A stretch of 64,000 nt of DNA from Meghimatium bilineatum (GCA_034231615.1 CM067314.1:13271415-13335414), one strand, 5' to 3'; shown: positions 20,330 to 33,507, counted from the stretch's first letter. Notes: generated by a model not told the origin, from the sequence alone. Made by a program: numbers and translations.

Positions 20330-22250
20330 AGTTCCAATAAACAAGTCCATCAAATGCGAGTCAATCAAGATTGCAACCTGGAACATTCGGACACAGACTT
20401 ATGAACATTGGATGACATAAGATATTATGAATATGATGAAGTAAAGAAGTCAGATGAAGAATAACATCGAAGAATACAACAAGATTAGCAAAGAAATTAA
20501 ACATAAATGCAACAAGGCTAAAAGAGGATTGGTTCAACACAAAGTGCAGTGAAATATAAAAATATTATCATAGAAATACAAGTAATACACATTTACAAAT
20601 AAAGGAATTAACAGTCAGAAAGCAGGCTCACAAGACTGGGTGTCTGAAATCTAAGCAGGGGCACATACTAATAGGAGAAAATAAAATCATGCACAGATGG
20701 GAAGAATATATTAAAGAACTGTACGAAGATAACAGAAATGATACTAACTTAAATTATAACAATCAAAGTCCAAGTATATTGAAAGCAGAAGTAGAGGAAG
20801 CTATACAACACTTAAAAAACAAATCATCGGGTCCGGACAAGATTGCAAAAGAAGAATTAGAAGCTCTGGGAGATTATGGCATTGAAATTATCACCAAAAT
20901 GTTAAATGACATCTACAACAGTGGCTATATTCCATCGGATTTGCTACAATCAATTTTCATAGCCCTACCAAAGAAACCTGGTGCAGTAGATTGCGAATAC
21001 CACAGAACAATCAGCCTTATGAGTCAGATGACCAAGATTCTACTGCACATAATAATGAGGCGTATAAGAGGAAAAATAAAACCAGAGATAGTAGATAAAC
21101 AATGCGGATTCATAGAAGGAAAAGGCACAAGGAATGCCCTATATATATAGTAAGAACATTAATGGAGAGGGCCATAGAAGTACAAAAAGACCTTTATCTG
21201 TGCTTCATAGATTACAGCACAGCATTTGACAAGGTGAAGCATTCAGAGATTATAAATTGCTAGAAAATTGATATACCTAAGAATAGTAAGAAATATGTAT
21301 TGGAAACATAGGCTGCAATGACAGTTAACAACACTATAAATAGATTTCAAAATATATAAATGGGTGTCAGGCAAGGTTGTGTAATGTCACCTGACCTTTT
21401 CTCCCTGTATACAGAATACATTATGCGAAATATAGAAGATATGCCAAGAATAAAAGTGGGAGGATACAATATAAATAACTTGAGATATGCTGATGACACA
21501 GTATTGATTGCAGGAAGCGAACAGGAACTACAAGCCCTATTAGATTTTTAAAAAAGTGAAAACAAAGGCCTCAGTTTAAACCAGAAGAAAACATAAATAA
21601 TGGTTGTATCAAAGAGACATACACCACCAAGATGCAACATAATAGTTAATAACACAAAATTAGTACAAGTTGAAAAAGTGAAATTTCTTGGCACCCTGTT
21701 AACATCAGAAGGTAGATGCTCAAGTGAGATAAAGAGCCGAACAGCACAAGCCAAATCAGCATTCCACAAAATGAGAACCATTTGGTGCAATGGAAGAATA
21801 TCAAGGCAGATCCGAATTCAAGACCAGAGATGTTATATTGAACCAATTAATTTTTATGGATGTGAAGCATGGACTGTAAACAAAAAAATTCAAAGCGAAT
21901 TAGAGGCTACAGAAATGTGGTTTCTGAGAAGTATGATGAAAATACTATGGACAGCTAAGAAAACTAATGCAGAGGTTCTCATTGATGCTGGCGTAAAAAG
22001 ATCAAACATTAGGGGCAGACAGTCAAGGTTTCTAGGGCATTGGCTGAGAAGAACACAGCTTGAACACTTAATAACCACTGGAAAGATCAAGGGGAGAAGA
22101 TATAGGGGTCGACAAAGAGAAAAGTTACTAGATGGACTAGTATGTGGCACGGTAGAAGCTCACCAACCGAGCTTATTGACACCACAAGAGACAGAGTCGT
22201 GGAGAAAAATGATCGCCTATGACATTCGGCATGGCACTTGATTGATTGAG
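20330..22250 (+). pseudogene. RTE-like LINE with large endonuclease deletion, RT still recognisable
   Basis: The copy opens with IKIATWNIRTQTY, the start of an APE-type endonuclease. It skips most of that domain and continues through EEAIQHLKNKSSGPDKIAKE, LQSIFIALPKKPGAVDCEYH, YSTAFDKV, MGVRQGCVMSPDLFSLY and LRYADDTVLIAGS (the RT catalytic YADD). The C terminus is FLGTLLTSEGRCSSEIKSR, CEAWTVNK, SRFLGHWLRRTQLEHLITTG and DIRHGT*. Frame breaks lie near 21150, 21250-21350 and 21550. It ends in an (ATTG)-like tail. It is dead but the best reference for this family here. Confidence 0.9.
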
Positions 22251-22536
22251 GCCAATGTTACTACAACTCTTCATAGTATAGGTGCTGCGTTTTACCCTCA
22301 CACCATTTCCTTGGTTGAACTGACTCATCATTGGTCTCTACTTTAACTTTGTCATCAACCAATGAAAAGCATGGGAAAAGTTCGATCAGCCAAGATTTGT
22401 GACATGTCAGAAAACAGCATGAAAGATGTTTCAATTATCATATTCCCACACCTGGGACAATCAACCTTGATCTAACTTTACCCACAAAAAATGAACAGGA
22501 GTTTTATATACAAGCATCATATACATATTGGTGGTG
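22251..22536. other. Unassigned DNA
   Basis: Nothing recognised. Confidence 0.5.
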
Positions 22537-22656
22537 GTTCTTCAGCGTTCATTCTCAAACTCACAGATCTCTTGTAGCAGGATGTATGTTGTCCAGAGAA
22601 TGGAAATGCGTTGTCGCCTTTTTATGTGTGCCAATGATCCGCCATATCCGTCTTCT
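22537..22656 (-). mobile_element. SINE family A copy, shortened
   Basis: Antisense copy. A deletion removes the GACAATGGTCCTACTAG segment between GTAGCAGGATG and TTGTCCAGAGAATGG. Confidence 0.8.
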
Positions 22657-23009
22657 GCTGTTTATTGGTTGTGGCTGCAGTGTGTCATTTATAGTGATCC
22701 ATAACATCTGTTACACCTGTATAACAGTTGTATTTGCATATACTGTGATTTTATGTGCCAGACTAAATAGTTTGTAAACTATATCCATTTCAAGAATGAA
22801 TTAAAACATGAATAGAAAATGTATTTCCTGTGTGGTGTCTTTGAATAATTTTTTCTTGTCCATGCTCACTGAGAGTTGTCTAGCAAGCTTCCTTAGTTGG
22901 TTGGTTTTGGATCCAATTTGTGGACCACACAAAAAGTGTTTAGAATTATACGCCATGGTCGAAAACAAAAGCCCCTCAAATATAACTCATTCATTTCAAT
23001 AAGATTTCT

Positions 23010-23281
23010 TCTGTGTTCGCTCTCATACTCCTGCAGATTAGCAGGATGTAGCTCGGAGAATGGAATGCATTGTATCATGTGTTTACAGCATTGCTGCGAT
23101 ATCTGCACCTTTCGGCCTGACACATCCGACTTCAGCATGGCTTTGAGTCACTGACCCTATATGGAATGGGACAGCCAACTCCATCCAATAACCTCCTTAG
23201 TCGTCTTTTACGACATGTGTGGAAGGTAAACAGTGTTGTTATTCTTTGCTCCCCTTTCGGACTTCGGCAACACACGGGTGG
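23010..23281 (-). mobile_element. SINE family B copy with clear target duplication
   Basis: Full-length antisense copy flanked by ATAAGATTTCT at 22999-23009 and 23282-23292. Confidence 0.92.
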
Positions 23282-23292
23282 ATAAGATTTCT

Positions 23293-24064
23293 ATCTCACA
23301 ACACAATATGAAAAAATGTACCAAAATATTGCTATTATTGTTTTTAATCATTTCAATTTTTTTTTTAAACATCTTTTTCCCAAACATTTTCATTTTTAAA
23401 AAACTGGACATGAAATATGATACAAAAATGGATGAAAGCGTGCTTTAACGCGATAACACACTGTGATGAACTTAGTTCAGATCAGGAAGATGAGGCTGTG
23501 AGAGGAAAGAACTAAAATGCAATAACAAAAAAATATGCTCTATCCAAGATTGAGTGTGTGATGGAACAAACATGTGTTCCATCTAAAGTAGAAAGCACAT
23601 TCCTCTCTAATCTTACTGGAACATATCAACAATCACGTGCTAATACATTAAGATATTGTACATGGAAATAGTTGTTGATCTAACAGTTGATCTAACAGTT
23701 GATGAGATTTTCATGTGACAGGATTCAATGATTTTTTTAATGCAGATCAGATTTTTGTTCCATGTATATAATATTTTCTTGTGACACCGGTGTAACCTAC
23801 TCTGTCATATAATCTAGAACTGGAAAAGTAAACATGATAACAATTTCAATAAAACTTGGGGTATTTCAATATGGCAGTGAACACAAAAATTCATCAATTT
23901 ATAAACCAGCACACTACACATGACATTGTAGGTGTGTACATATCAAAACCAGCAAGCATGAAGTCACCCAGCCTATATGGACTGTGTGGCCAACATTGTT
24001 ACAACCAAACAGTTGTATGCTTTTATGGGATTTGATGTCTACATATACAATAGTCTGTAACAAT
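23293..24064. other. Unassigned AT-rich DNA
   Basis: Nothing recognised apart from low-complexity A/T runs. Confidence 0.5.
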
Positions 24065-24800
24065 TATAAATGTGGCAACCCTGGTCTGGACTTCTAGTTC
24101 AGGGTACAAAGAATAGTGCCACTGTCTTCTTTCTATGTATGTAGCATGAGACTATAGTTGGTTGGTTGGTTGCTGATCTAGTGGTACATGGACTCATTCC
24201 TTTGACCCAATGCCATTAAAATGGCATTATTTTGCTGGAAAGTCTGGATTTTCAGCCCATCCGGCAAGAGCCAGAGAATAAACTATCACACCACCAGGAA
24301 GGTAGGTTTCAACCTATGCACTGCTCTGAGCCACTGCAGCAAAGACAGGGTTCACTGCCCATTCCCCGCCACCAATTGACTGCTGATTATGCCTAATTTC
24401 TCTATTGCTCCAGGCATGCAACCAAATGTTTACATCAAAAGGATTGTTACGTCCTGAGTCACTGCATTTCTATGATGGGCCATAGGAAAAAACAGTGCTA
24501 TTAATTTCCTTGTTTCAAGTGCTGCGCAGTACATCTCTGGCTCCCTCCCAACCACAGAGGATATAAACATATATAAAAATAACAAGCACATTACAACAAC
24601 AAAATAAAAGCATAATTGTATAGATGACATGCCAAGAAGCTTCTATAAGACGATAACCTCAATATAACAGCATGTTATCTACTAAGGTTTTCTGTTGCAA
24701 GTGTATTTGTCTAATGGGCCATTGGTGAGACCCACAGACACAACTGCATGCGGATGAGAGTAAGGAAAGTTGAAAGATAATCTGACAACTTACTTGTAAA
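24065..24800. repeat. Core repeat interrupted by a ~0.6-kb element (family G, copy 1)
   Basis: 24068-24130 and 24757-24800 together match the uninterrupted 11380-11530. The inserted 24135-24750 is the inverse of 46025-46665: AGTACATCTCTGGCTCCCTC, ATTGGTGGCGGGGAATG read inversely, and TTTCAACCTATGCACTGCTC. One end has a (GGTT)n run at 24158. No ORF of note. Confidence 0.75.
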
Positions 24801-25920
24801 AAAAATTATCGTCTCGGTTTCTTACTTTTGTCTTCTGTGTTATATTCACCCGTTGCCTAATAGGTTAGTACAAGAACATTTTAGGCTAAGGGAGTAAACC
24901 CCTACAGAAAATCCGGTGAGAAGACCCAGTGCACATAATAAACAAGCTTCATCACTTGCAACTCCTGGGATTGAAACCAAAATAACATTAGAAATGTCAT
25001 ACGCATATGTTTTTCTTTTATATACAGCGGAATCCTGTTACAACAAATATGGTTTTAACAAATTTCCCTCTTCAATAACACTTTAAAAAATCCCCAAATA
25101 TTTTCACTCTTTCTTAAGATTTCCCTGTCTAGCACAGTGTTTCAAATTTGTATCCATAAAAAAGTACAAGCTCTGAACTTTTGACCAGCGTGTTTGAAAT
25201 GTTGCATTAAACACTCCTTGAGGCATTCAACCATAAACAGTGTTGTTACTGGCTTTCTGTGCTGCCATTTTTTGGTCAAGTTATATCTTGACAGTCACCA
25301 CCATTTGGACACAATACAGGTTTGGCCAGGTTCATAATTTATCAAAGACTCATCTCCAGTTACAATGGTCTCCATTTAGCACAATCCAGGCCATCTAACA
25401 TGTGTGACCTGTTAGCAATTGGAAAGCAGCATTATGGAGTGACTCATATGGCTTTTCCTGTGATTTTTATTGGTCACTTTGTGTATAATTTGTGTCAACA
25501 GCTAATGAAAATCACAGGGATAGGTAGAATTAGTCAGTTCAAAGTGTTACTTTACACTTAGCCAGCAGGTCTTATAAACAAATGGTGGTGCACAACTATA
25601 ATCTATGACACTGGGGGAAGGAGGAGTGTAGGCAGGTGGCCTTACATTCCATTCACCTGAAGTATAAACACAATGCTGGCTTTGTTTGTTAAAAAACTCC
25701 AGTGCCAGGAAACATGATCTATCGTTATTAAAAAAAGGAAGAGTTCATTGAAAGCCCAGGCATGACCGATCTGCATCAGCATATAGGAGACCTGTCAAAT
25801 AAAATTTAAATATTAACTAGTTTCTGATTTGCATGATCTATTGTGTGGGCTTGGCTATTTTTGGCATGTGACTTCAAGTATATAAATAGCGACCAATCAA
25901 AAACCAACAATAATCAAATA
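24801..25920. other. Unassigned DNA
   Basis: Nothing recognised. A short block near 25030-25080 (AACAAATTTCCCTCTTCAAT) resembles 63445-63485 (AACAAATTTCCTTATTTAAC), perhaps an old DNA transposon. Confidence 0.45.
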
Positions 25921-25924
25921 CATA

Positions 25925-26640
25925 ACGAATGGATATTTATTCCCATTGTATTTCAGGAGGCAGTCAAGACCGTCATTACACTCAATAGAGAGTGCAGGGA
26001 ACTCGGCTCCATGAGCGTGGATGCTGAGGTCAAGGTACTGCGAGAATAATGATGACATAGATGTTGTGATCTCCACGGACGGGTCGGTCATCCGTCACCA
26101 CCGATGCACATGGGCCTTTACTGCCAGATCAAAAGGAAGAACAGTACACGAAGCCAGTGGTGCCTTTACCACAACAACAAGCAGCCTAACAATGGAGGTA
26201 TTCGCAGTAGCGAAGGCACTTAACTGGCTTTAATTGCAAGCCTATTCCCATGCGTGATTCTAAGTGATTCTGAACATGATTCAGAAAGTAAAAACAAGTG
26301 ATGTACGTAGGGAATGGGTGGAGTCATTAGAGAGAGCAAAAACGCGGGCATCACTACGAAAATTCACGCTTATTTTTGTCCCCGGACATGCAGGCGTGGA
26401 GAGAAATGAACAAGCCAACCAATTAGCTAGCCTCGCCACCACAACAGACTATGGACAGAGCAGACATACTCATTGCTCTTCGTGAATCCTCACGATCAGA
26501 GGATTTTGAGATGAATGAGTCAATATCAAGAGTGTGCGAATTGGAAGTGAGGAAGGGTGTGGCCCGTAAAGAACCGCTGACAAAGATTTCAAAAAGAGCA
26601 GTGAACCAACATAAAACCAGAACCATCAGCTGTTAAACCA
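25925..26640 (+). pseudogene. LINE RNase H domain remnant
   Basis: Reads VFQEAVKTVITLNRECRELG, DVVISTDGSVIRHHRCTWAF, VHEASGAFTTTTSSLTMEVF (RNase H Asp and Glu blocks), then LIFVPGHAGVERNEQANQLA. Frame breaks near 26045 and 26235. Sense counterpart of 11693-12600. Confidence 0.87.
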
Positions 26641-26689
26641 TGAGAGATTTACTGAAGCGGAGATCTGAACACACCTATGAACACACCTA

Positions 26690-26800
26690 ATACCTCTACA
26701 GACTAACAGGATGTAGCCCAGACAATGGGGTGTGTCATCATTTACAACTTGTTTGCAATAAGTGAGCCTTTTGGCTTAATACAGTCAACTTCAAGATGAC
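26690..26800 (-). mobile_element. SINE family B fragment, degraded
   Basis: CTAACAGGATGTAGCCCAGA, GTGTCATCATTTACAACTTG and CCTTTTGGCTTAATACAGTC follow family-B order. Confidence 0.5.
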
Positions 26801-27191
26801 TAGAGTTATAATTTCTTTTTTTATCTCATACACTGAAACATTGTACAATATTACAATCTTCTGCATTCATTATTCTTCTTTTTATGCATTCATAACCATT
26901 TTACAATCAAAAATGTTCTTCAGCATTCTTTAACTTTGGTTTCACATGTTAAAATGATCTGTTAAAGTTCTAATTGATCACCTCTTGTCTATTTTAACTC
27001 TTCTTCATTGTAGTTTCTGGCTATTTCTGATTTTTCATCAAATCCCAATCATGATAAATGAAACATTCATTTTAGTGAGAGCAATCAAACTTTCTATCAA
27101 TCAAATTGTACTGATAGTTCCATCAGTTTTTCTCAATCTACCTTCCAAGTTCACAGTCTGCAAGTTTTATGCAGCATATGTGGCCATACAC

Positions 27192-27714
27192 CAGGCGTTC
27201 TCAACCTGGTTCTCTTGTATAAGCTTCATTCATTCATTCATTTTCCTTTTGACCTCAAGTTAGCGCATAGGGCAGATGTTAGATCTCTCCAATTCTGTCT
27301 GTTAAAAGCTATTCTGTGCAGTTCTTGAATAGTATGAATATTGGTTGTTTTACTTTCTCTAAGTATTGCTCTTCTGTTTCTTGTGGTCTACCCCTTGCTC
27401 TTTTGCCTGTAGGTATCCATTCAAGAGATTGGTGGTGTATTCTGTTGGTGTCTGCGCGTAGGACATGCCCGATGTAGGACCAACGACATTTTCTGATAAC
27501 ATCTGTGATGAAATTTTGATGTGTCTCTTCTCTGATTTTATCATTTGATTTGAATTCACTCCAATGGGTGTTAGTTATCCTACGAAGACATTTGGTGTAT
27601 AAGTGTGCGCCATACTAATTAAAAAGTGCCCATGAGCACTAACTAAAAGTGCTCACGAGCACTAACGATTACAAGAGGGAGAAGCTCGCAATCAGAAAAT
27701 GTTGAGAATCCCTG
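27192..27714. mobile_element. hAT-like element interrupted by a LINE fragment
   Basis: Left end CAGGCGTTCTCAACCTGG; the right end read inversely is CAGGGATTCTCAACATTTT. The flanks are an exact 8-bp duplication CCATACAC at 27184-27191 and 27715-27722, typical of hAT. The centre is a LINE fragment, so the original element was only about 140 bp. Confidence 0.8.
27222..27600 (-). pseudogene. LINE C-terminal fragment nested in the hAT-like element
   Basis: On the - strand: RCLRRITNTHWSEFKSNDKI, then FITDVIRKCRWSYIGHVLRA and GKRARGRPQET. The 3' end has a (GAAT)n tail, seen here as (CATT)n at the left. Same family as 17014. Confidence 0.85.
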
Positions 27715-28059
27715 CCATACACGCAAAATAAAAACATTTGCAAATCAAAACTCCCATTTCTACAATAATACATACATCATGTCTCACAAGTTGTTCATCT
27801 TGTGAGGGTGACAGTACAGACTTCTATACACTACATATATCATCATTATCTCTAGGGTTGTAGAGCAAACAGGCCCACATTAAACTAAGCAAGTTCTAAA
27901 AGAAAGACAGCACTGTTACTAAGTGTAACTAAAACTGTAACAGTACATAAAAAATATGTACACTGCCCTTGTGTGAATCCCAGGTTTGAAACATTCAACT
28001 GCACAGTGTTGTTACATCCAAGGTTTTTACATGACTATATGGTAAATGGCATTATACTA

Positions 28060-28670
28060 TCATCGAGTGCCATCTCCGCAACGGAGGTTGGCCGCAATGG
28101 ACCTTCAACATCCTGTCTTCTGCTTTGGTGGTGCATTCTACTAAGCTAACTTGTCCATCTCGTGATTTTTTCCACTTGTATCTCTGCATAACTTTTGCTC
28201 ACCTCCCCTCAATTCTATCCTCAAGTAAAGGTCTTCATCACTTGCTGAAGACCGTACTTCTGGTGCTCTCATATATGTTCGTGCAATGTGTCCCTTTAAT
28301 ATGTCCAAAATACTATATATGTTTGGTCTTTATTTCCTTCAATAGTTCTTTCTTCATACAAAGTGTTGTTAGTTATAACCACTGTTTGTTTTCTTCTCTT
28401 TCCTTAATGTTCTCCAGATTCTTCTATATAACCTCATCTCAAAGGCATCAATTCTGTCTTCTAGTTTTCTGTTTATTGTCCATGTTACTGAGTCAAACAT
28501 CAATATAGAATAATTGTAGCATTTTATAATTCTCATTTTTAGTTTGTTATTTGTTTTAATATCAATGTTTTCATCATATCATTGAATGTACTTTTAGCCA
28601 TTCCTATTCTAATCTCTGTTTCACATCTATCGTCGTCATTTGTGATTATGTGTCCAAGATATTGGTAATA
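28060..28670 (-). pseudogene. LINE C-terminal fragment, heavily decayed
   Basis: The - strand gives YLGHIITNDDDRCETEIRIG followed by stop-rich similarity to a LINE C terminus ending near the GCGGCCAACCTCCGTTGCG-type block. Confidence 0.65.
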
Positions 28671-28797
28671 TATATCCTATAGACAAAGCTTAAGGTTGAC
28701 AGAGAAGTGATATTTCCAGTGCTGTTAAAATATGGCAGTTTTACAATATGTTCATGCTCAAATCAGAAAGATAAATCTGTGTTATTATTCTAGAGCC

Positions 28798-28969
28798 TCG
28801 GTATAAGATAGATGTGTCTGGCCATTGGCGCAAATAAAACAGCGGCAATGCATATCCATTGAAAATATTTTTGCATATCCCTGGACATTCTTCTGGAAAT
28901 TTAGTCGGATCATTGTCATGCTACAAGAGAGATCCAGCTGGAGTTTGAGAGTGAACGCTGAAGAAGAAC
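28798..28969 (+). mobile_element. SINE family A copy
   Basis: Sense copy: GGCCATTGGCGCAAATAAAA, then TACAAGAGAGATCCAGCTGG and the tail GAACGCTGAAGAAGAA. Confidence 0.85.
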
Positions 28970-29530
28970 AGAATACTGGAGCCAATGAAAACTTGGAAAT
29001 GAATAGTGAAACTACCAGCAATTGTACATCACTGTGTGGAACTGTCAGCTCTGTAACCCTGTGTTCCATGAGGAAGAAAACTTCAGCACAAATATTCAAT
29101 TTTCATTTAATCATTACTTATATACAAACTAAAAAACTACTGTGCTAATCTATAAGATAAATCATGGATGTCACATGATAAATGAAGTCATCAAATTAGA
29201 TATGCAGGTAGAACTTCCCAACAAACTTACTTTCTCATGGCAAATGACTCTATTCCTTCAAAAAATTCTCTGGGAAGAATGAACATGTATTTCTTTTCCC
29301 CAACATTTAATGTATTATTGAATCAATCCCAGTAAACTGACCTACCTTTTTTGCGGGAAACGAAACAATAAAAGTTATGGGGGTGGGTATGATTATTTCC
29401 CTTGGCTATAATTATCATATATAATTATAGGGACCAATAAGAGACATATGCACACAAGAATAATATGTGTAAACTAATGTGTGTCAACTAATATTAGAAG
29501 ACATTGGCAGTATTTAGAAATTACACATAC
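28970..29530. other. Unassigned DNA
   Basis: Nothing recognised. Confidence 0.5.
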
Positions 29531-30022
29531 ACTTTAGAGTGTGACAAGGATGTGTTCTAACTCCCTTGTTAATCATCACATATATCAATTACATATGCAA
29601 AATTGCCAACACGAATGAAGACAACCTAAACAACCTCCTGAGCGAACTTCTTTTTTGCAGACAATCAAGCAATAACATCAACAACAAAAGAACAACTACA
29701 GCAACATATAAATACACTCCACACAACATGTAGGGACTTAAACATGAAGATAAACACAGAAAAAAATGAGGAAATGTCAATCGCAAAAATAGAAAGAAAC
29801 ACCACTATTCTAATCGATGATCAACAACTTAAACAGGTGAAAGAATTCACTTATCTTGGAAGCATCATATCATCGAATGGGAAAAACACCAAAGAAATCC
29901 AACATAAATCCAACATAAGTGCCCTTTCATCAGAATCAACTTTTATTGAGAGCGTACTGGAAATTTTCGCAGAAAAGAACAGACACCTGGATCTGCATTA
30001 CAAGAAGAAGCATGTTTTTTAA
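29530..30022 (+). pseudogene. LINE RT fragment
   Basis: FFADNQAITSTTKEQLQQHI (a damaged RT YADDxx block), then LNMKINTEKNEEMSIAKI and KEFTYLGSIISSNGKNTKEI. Truncated at both ends; a SINE abuts it at 30025. Confidence 0.8.
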
Positions 30023-30024
30023 AC

Positions 30025-30187
30025 TTCTTCTTCTTCTTCCACCTTCATTCTCAAACTCCAGCTGGATTTCTTTTGTAACAGGACAATGGTCCTACAAGAT
30101 TTCCAGTTGAATATAGTCCAGAGAATGGAAATGCGTTGTGTTTCCGTTTTATTTGCGCCAATGGCACAACACATCCGTCTTCGGCAG
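30025..30187 (-). mobile_element. SINE family A copy
   Basis: Antisense copy flanked by TTTTAAAC at 30017-30024 and 30188-30195. Confidence 0.9.
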
Positions 30188-30449
30188 TTTTAAACTAGTT
30201 AATATTTTATATAGGGTTGTAAATACATCTTTTGGTGGGGGGAGGGGGGAAGAGCAACCTACCTACTGAAAAAAAGATCACACTGCATCTCCACTTTACA
30301 AATTCACGCTGCATTACTGGTTATTAATGAGCAAACGCAAACGGTATTAGAGCAACTGACGGAGCATGGACATATAAAATACAGCACTATAAAGAAAATA
30401 ACAGCTTGCCTGTTGAGTACAGTACTCCTGATGGGACTGCAAAGATTAT

Positions 30450-32715
30450 TATTATTTTGTGTTGTCTATTGTCTATCCAAATGGAAGCTGGTTGATAGCA
30501 TCCACACTTGCCATTAAGCGTAGGGGTGGGAACTAGAAGTTTCTGATAATTCCTACTCTTTTTTCCGATATCCTCGTTTTTTACTGTCCAGTTTGGTGTC
30601 CATCTGCTGTTCTCATTGCACTTATGCAAATGTGGTATAGTGCTTTTGTTATCTAATAGCTGACCGCTGATGTTGTACTTCTCTAATGTTTCCCAGAGAC
30701 AATTCCTATCTACTCTATCGTATGCCTGTTCCTGGTTTATAAATAGTGTTGATATCTTGACTGTATTCAATAGTTTCTTCACTACTCGTCTCAGTGTGAA
30801 TAGTGCGTCAGTGTAACCCCTCTTCTAAAACCAAATTGAGTGGGGCTTAGTTGAGGTTCTGTTGTGTGTCGTATTCTGTGCTCTAAGATCTATGCGTATA
30901 TATTTTTCCTATGACTCAGTAGGGAGATGCCTCTGTATGTTTCACAATCCTTTTTATTCCCTTTTATTTCCATATTGGAACAATTATTGACTTTTGCCAA
31001 TCTGCTGGAACTTTTCTCTTTGCCCATGCTATGCTGAATAGTCTTGCCAACCATAGGATCCCTGTTTCTCTGCATGCTCTTATTGCCTCGTTTAGCATAC
31101 CACCTCCTCCTGGAGATTTATTTTCCAGGCTATGTTTTAGGATTTCCTGATATAGAATTTCAGGCTCCTTGTTATCCAGATCTGTTAGATTAGCTGTTAG
31201 TATGTACTCTGTTGTGGTGTTTGATTGTATATTTCTTGTAAGTATTCTATCTAGCCCTTCTTGCTGTTTTATTTACTGGGAGTTTTCCATTCCTGTCGTT
31301 AACAATTGTTATAGTACTATGTCTCTTCTCTCATTGCTTTGATACTTTTAAAGAGTTCCCTTGGGTTTGTCTTGCATGTCTGATAGATATTTGCCGCAGT
31401 TGTTCCATGAATTAATTTTTGATTCTTTGATTGCACGTTTGGTTTCATTTCTAGCTGAACAATATTTCAGTAGTCTTCTTGTCGTTTGGATTTTAGCGAA
31501 TCCCTGAAATGCTGCTTTTTCTGTTTAATAGCTTCCTGTGTCTGAGAACACAGCTTGAACACGTAATAACCACTGGAAAGATCAAGGGGAGAAGCGATAG
31601 GGGACGACAAAGAGAAAAGTTGCTAGATGGACTAGTATGTGACACGGTAGAAGTTCACCAAACAAGCTTATTGACAACACGAGACAGAGTTGTGGAGAAA
31701 CATGATCACCTACGACATTCGGCATGGCACTTGATTGTGTCGCAGCATTCCACCATTCTTTACTCATCAGTCTCGTCTTCTTACGCCACATATAATATGA
31801 AGTTGCTTTATCATTTCATTTTTGAAACAGTCCCATTCAGCCTGGATATTTTCTCTTTGGTAAGCTGTGAAAAAATGCGGTCATTTCTTTTTTTGCAGTT
31901 GATCATTTTTGCCTGGTTCTTTTAATGCTTTCAGGTTGACTACTTTTCTCTGCCAGTGTCTTATTACTTTTTTCACTGAGAAGTTTTTATGCATTGTTTT
32001 CTCAGTTAATATCACGGGTATATGGTCTGTGTCTATATCTATGTTTGGGAAAACTCTTAACGTCAGTTTTTGCTTTTTTCTGATGAGTATGAAATCAATT
32101 TGGGATGATTGTTGAAAGTTATCTATACCACGTTTTCATATCACTTTGTCTGTGCTGGTAGAGTGAGTTTGTTATTAACAAACTGTGCTTTAGGCAGATT
32201 TATTAGTTCTTCCCCGTTAATTTTTGTTAATTGTTGTATCTCAAAATTTTCCTAAATAGCATTCAGGCTGTGCTCTTTTCTGCCCCATTCTCCCGTTGAA
32301 AACTCCCATAAGGTATAACTCGTCCATGTTTTTATTTTTACTAATGATATCTGAAAGGGTTTTGAAAAATTTGGACATTTCTTCTACTTTGTTCATGCCG
32401 TTACAAGGTGCATATATTTGGACTACTACTGTTGTTCTTTCTTCTTCTGTCAGCTATATACGTACTACGGATGTATTCAATGTCTAACGTATTTTGCTGT
32501 GTTCTAGTTAATCAAAACCCCACACCGTGTTTTGCTTTCAGGTTGTTATCCACCCCACTCCATAGTAGTACATAATTTTGAGTGGTTTTCTAAATATATC
32601 CACCTTTTTTCCAGATTTCCAAAATCCCTAGTATGTCAATGCTTTTTTTTGACATAAATTGTTATACATACTGTTGTTTTGTCGTAGATACCACATATAT
32701 TTGTTGTTGTGAAGT
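30450..32715 (-). pseudogene. LINE with endonuclease and RT, antisense, decayed
   Basis: Read on the - strand: endonuclease traces around 32650-31900 (LGILEIWKKGG, FILIRKKQKLTLRVFPNI, IDTDHIPVIL), then RT blocks KDCETYRGISLLSH and LFINQEQAYDRVDRNCLWET. Many stops. The copy is interrupted at 31546-31735 by another LINE in opposite orientation. Confidence 0.8.
31546..31735 (+). pseudogene. RTE-like LINE 3' fragment nested in another LINE
   Basis: RTQLEHVITTGKIKGRSDRG and QREKLLDGLVCDTVEVHQTS are nearly identical to the 22050-22240 part of the RTE-like copy. A possible short target duplication TGTGTC flanks it. Confidence 0.87.
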
Positions 32716-33360
32716 GTGTTGTTTTCATGTTGGTTGACCGATACTTGCCCTAAAAAAAATTACCCACAAAATATCCTTTGAATACTACTACTTAAATTTA
32801 TATACAGAATATCATAAAACTTTACTCGTATAAATGTAGTATTTCCTGAGAAAATGTGATATTAAATATCAATATCTGATGGCTCAGTAGTAGAATGGAT
32901 AATGAAAAGAGAAATGCAGCAGCTCAACAGCGGAAAGTAGATAGAAAGTCAGAGTAGACCAACAACTATTTACAGTGATCATCCAAGGACATTTGCTGTG
33001 TTATTAGGGTTTATTAGCCATCTACAAACTCAGTCAACTCTAATTCTAAAAGTGGATGTAACAAATAATCATCATCACTTGTGATGGATGAACAACAAAC
33101 AAAAAAAAGAATAGGTAGTGGGTCCGCCTCACAAATCCAACTCTTGTCAATTTATCTCACAGTTAGAAAGCTCATGGCCCACATTGTACTGGCAATACGA
33201 ATGGATGTATCAGTGGCACCAAAATATTATATAATTAATGCAATTTTCTATACAAGATAAGCTTCAATGTACAAATAATGGTGTTTTTTTTCTTCAGAGA
33301 TTAAGTTATAAGTGATGACTAAATCTTCAACAAGAGCTGGAAAGCAATGTACTACAATAG
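32716..33360. other. Unassigned DNA
   Basis: A weak similarity exists between 33180-33260 and 47255-47350 (CCACATTGTACT, then ATAAGCTTCA). Otherwise nothing recognised. Confidence 0.4.
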
Positions 33361-33365
33361 ACATC

Positions 33366-33507
33366 CTTCTTCAGCGAACTCCCGCTGGATGTCTCTTAAC
33401 AGGACAATGGTCCTACTAGATTTCCAGTAGGATGTAGTCCAGAGAATGAAAATGTGTTGTGTCGCAGTTTTATTTGCACCAATGGCTGATACATATGTCA
33501 TCGATGG
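33366..33507 (-). mobile_element. SINE family A copy
   Basis: Antisense copy: CTTCTTCAGCGAACTCCCGC, GGACAATGGTCCTACTAGAT and TAGTCCAGAGAATGAAAATG. Confidence 0.85.
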
